Assembly: GCF_008831155.1 (NCBI RefSeq)
Contig: NZ_WBKB01000004.1
Coordinates: 248,001-312,000, forward strand
DNA from: Gulosibacter chungangensis
GTDB lineage: Bacteria > Actinomycetota > Actinomycetes > Actinomycetales > Microbacteriaceae
Length of the DNA stretch: 64,000 nt
Reading direction: 5' to 3'
Shown here piece after piece: positions 62,869 to 64,000 of the stretch (position 1 is its first letter; every line of letters begins with the position of its first letter). Position numbers and translations under genes: made by a program. The notes beneath the pieces are model-generated. The model was given only the letters and a program-made list of their open reading frames with translations, did no database searches and was not told the DNA's origin.

Positions 62869-64000
62869 CTAGCGGCGGCCGAAGAGGCGTCCGCGCCCGC
62901 GATCGTCACCTCGACGGCGCGCGGATGCGGCGGGCACCGGAGTTGGGCCCGGCAAGTCAGCGCCTGCCAACCACGCGGCGAATGAAGCCCATTCGGGGGC
63001 GAGCTCATCACCGGTGGAACGACCGAGGGCGCTGGCCACCGTCATTGCCACCTTCTGCGGGTCCTCGTCGGCACTTCGATCACGCGCGAGCGCGAGTCGA
63101 GTCTTTGGTCCCGGCGTGGCCTCGAGAATGCCTTGGTCGCGCATCCCCACAATGATGGCGTTGAGGCGCGCCAGCAGCTCCGGTTCGGCGCCCGCGAGGC
63201 GACGACGACGGGAGGCGAGGGTGCGCACCGCAAGCCCGGACATCGGCACCTGTGCCTTGGCAATATCGAGCAGCTTGGCATCCGCCGTTGCACCGGCAGA
63301 GTCTCCGAGAGCATGGACGAGCGCCTCCGCATCACTTCCCGGTCCATTCCACGACTCGTCGTCGGCAAAGACAATCTCGATCACACGGTCCGCGAAGGCT
63401 GGCTGCGTGGAGCGCGCAATCAGTTCACAGGTGGCTTCCCAGGATGCGGGGGACTCGCCGGGATCCGGCTCTGCCGTCGGTACGTCGTCGAGCGGTGGTT
63501 CTTCACCCCAATACGCGAGGACGGTGCGTCGAACTTCGGCGCGGTCGGGGGTCCCGGAGGCTGCAGCTACGAGGAGATCATCGGCGATCCGCTCGGCGGC
63601 GTCGAGTTCTTCGGGTTCGGCGCTGTTGACGAGCATCCGACGTAGCTCGAGGTAGACCGCACCCCGGTCGTCAGCACGCAGCAGTCGTGCTGCCCGGGCA
63701 GCATCTTTGGGCAGCGCCCCGCTGCCATTCGACTCGAGCCAGGAACGCAGTTCGGCCACCGCTTTTGGTCCGAACACGGAAGTGAGAATCTTCGAAGGTT
63801 GGCCAATGAGTGCCCGCCACGCGATTTCCTCGGGGAAGGTTTCTTGCCAGCTACTGGCAATTTCTTCGAGGCCGCGACCGTCCTCAAAGGCTTCCGCGAG
63901 GATGTACGCGATTGCCGCGTGGGCATCCCGATCGGTGCCGAAGCGGAGCTTGTTCCAGGAGCCAAGTGTGGCGCGGTAACCGGCATCACCCGCGTCGGCA
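62869..64000 (-). CDS. Hypothetical protein, N-terminus beyond the window
   Basis: The minus-strand frame stays open to base 64000, giving at least 377 residues, with the start beyond the right edge. Visible are soluble, helical, Ala/Leu/Glu-rich segments, a GSWNKLRFGTDRDAHAAIAYI region near the edge, an internal GTG at 63777, and a basic, disordered RRRGDDRGRGRLFGRR end. No family recognised. Possibly co-transcribed with rmuC: 81 bp separate it from the rmuC start. Confidence 0.7.
   Translation of the reverse strand, partial: ADAGDAGYRATLGSWNKLRFGTDRDAHAAIAYILAEAFEDGRGLEEIASSWQETFPEEIAWRALIGQPSKILTSVFGPKAVAELRSWLESNGSGALPKDAARAARLLRADDRGAVYLELRRMLVNSAEPEELDAAERIADDLLVAAASGTPDRAEVRRTVLAYWGEEPPLDDVPTAEPDPGESPASWEATCELIARSTQPAFADRVIEIVFADDESWNGPGSDAEALVHALGDSAGATADAKLLDIAKAQVPMSGLAVRTLASRRRRLAGAEPELLARLNAIIVGMRDQGILEATPGPKTRLALARDRSADEDPQKVAMTVASALGRSTGDELAPEWASFAAWLAGADLPGPTPVPAASARRRGDDRGRGRLFGRR

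Noticed and set aside
62869-63777. Complete gene starting at the GTG at 63777
   Set aside because: The frame continues upstream without a stop to the window edge with protein-like sequence, so the gene is partial.

Overview
The window is a gene-dense stretch (roughly 60% GC by eye, about 58 protein genes, two tRNAs) of an actinobacterial chromosome, most likely Microbacteriaceae or a near relative. The taxon is inferred from a mycothiol S-conjugate amidase next to a DUF4307 gene, DUF4245/DUF501 proteins, a DUF222/HNH (13E12-type) nuclease, a protein O-mannosyltransferase beside rsmI, a GlpX-type FBPase, and the orders metG-tatD-rsmA-ispE, glmU-prs...rplY-pth...mfd-mazG...eno-divIC-DUF501 and DUF4245-xseB-xseA / ispH.

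Layout. 1-7 kb: pmt (partial), rsmI, a 72-bp tandem duplication, metG, tatD, rsmA, ispE. 7-8.1 kb: a glutathionyl-hydroquinone-reductase-like protein. 8.2-18.7 kb: the accessory-looking core. A plus-strand run encodes an IniA-sized dynamin-like GTPase, a membrane-anchored Hsp70 without a substrate-binding domain, and an IniC-sized dynamin-like GTPase. It converges on four minus-strand genes for very acidic proteins, three of them built from uninterrupted 13-residue DxDxDG repeats (about 14, 16 and 24 units). An ECF sigma factor without an adjacent anti-sigma gene closes the region. Each of the three repeat genes is preceded by the same promoter-like element (GGGAACTTTC, 17-bp spacer from GGAAC, CATCCAAT), so they look like a small ECF regulon. 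18.8-27.3 kb: trpF, an SOS-box-bearing DUF222/HNH gene, and a marR-abcF-abc-abc operon whose two ABC exporter halves carry complementary degenerate ATP sites. 27.3-43.7 kb: tRNA-Gln, glmU, prs, a gnd-ankyrin-LLM operon on the other strand, rplY, pth, dtd, mfd, mazG, hisS, eno, divIC, DUF501. 44-49 kb: ndh, an unusual tRNA with anticodon UAA, lemA, an AI-2E-family permease, ilvA, greA. 49.6-64 kb: DUF4307, mca, uppS, PIN-PhoH, a small A24 peptidase, fumC, DUF4245, xseB, xseA, ispH, a membrane protein with fba, glpX, rmuC and a partial gene at the right edge.

Two window-wide patterns stand out. First, many genes have a TANNNT-like -10 hexamer ending only 6-8 nt before the start codon, as expected for leaderless transcripts. 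In at least two cases the stop codon of the upstream gene forms the first three bases of that hexamer, and at 39.83-39.86 kb two divergent leaderless genes share overlapping -10 elements. Second, the hexamer GGATGC/GCATCC is several-fold over-represented in all reading phases. The most promising candidate for an undescribed system is the dynamin / membrane Hsp70 / acidic-repeat / ECF module; its parts resemble the mycobacterial iniBAC idea, with DxDxDG-repeat proteins in place of IniB. Its function is not known from the sequence.
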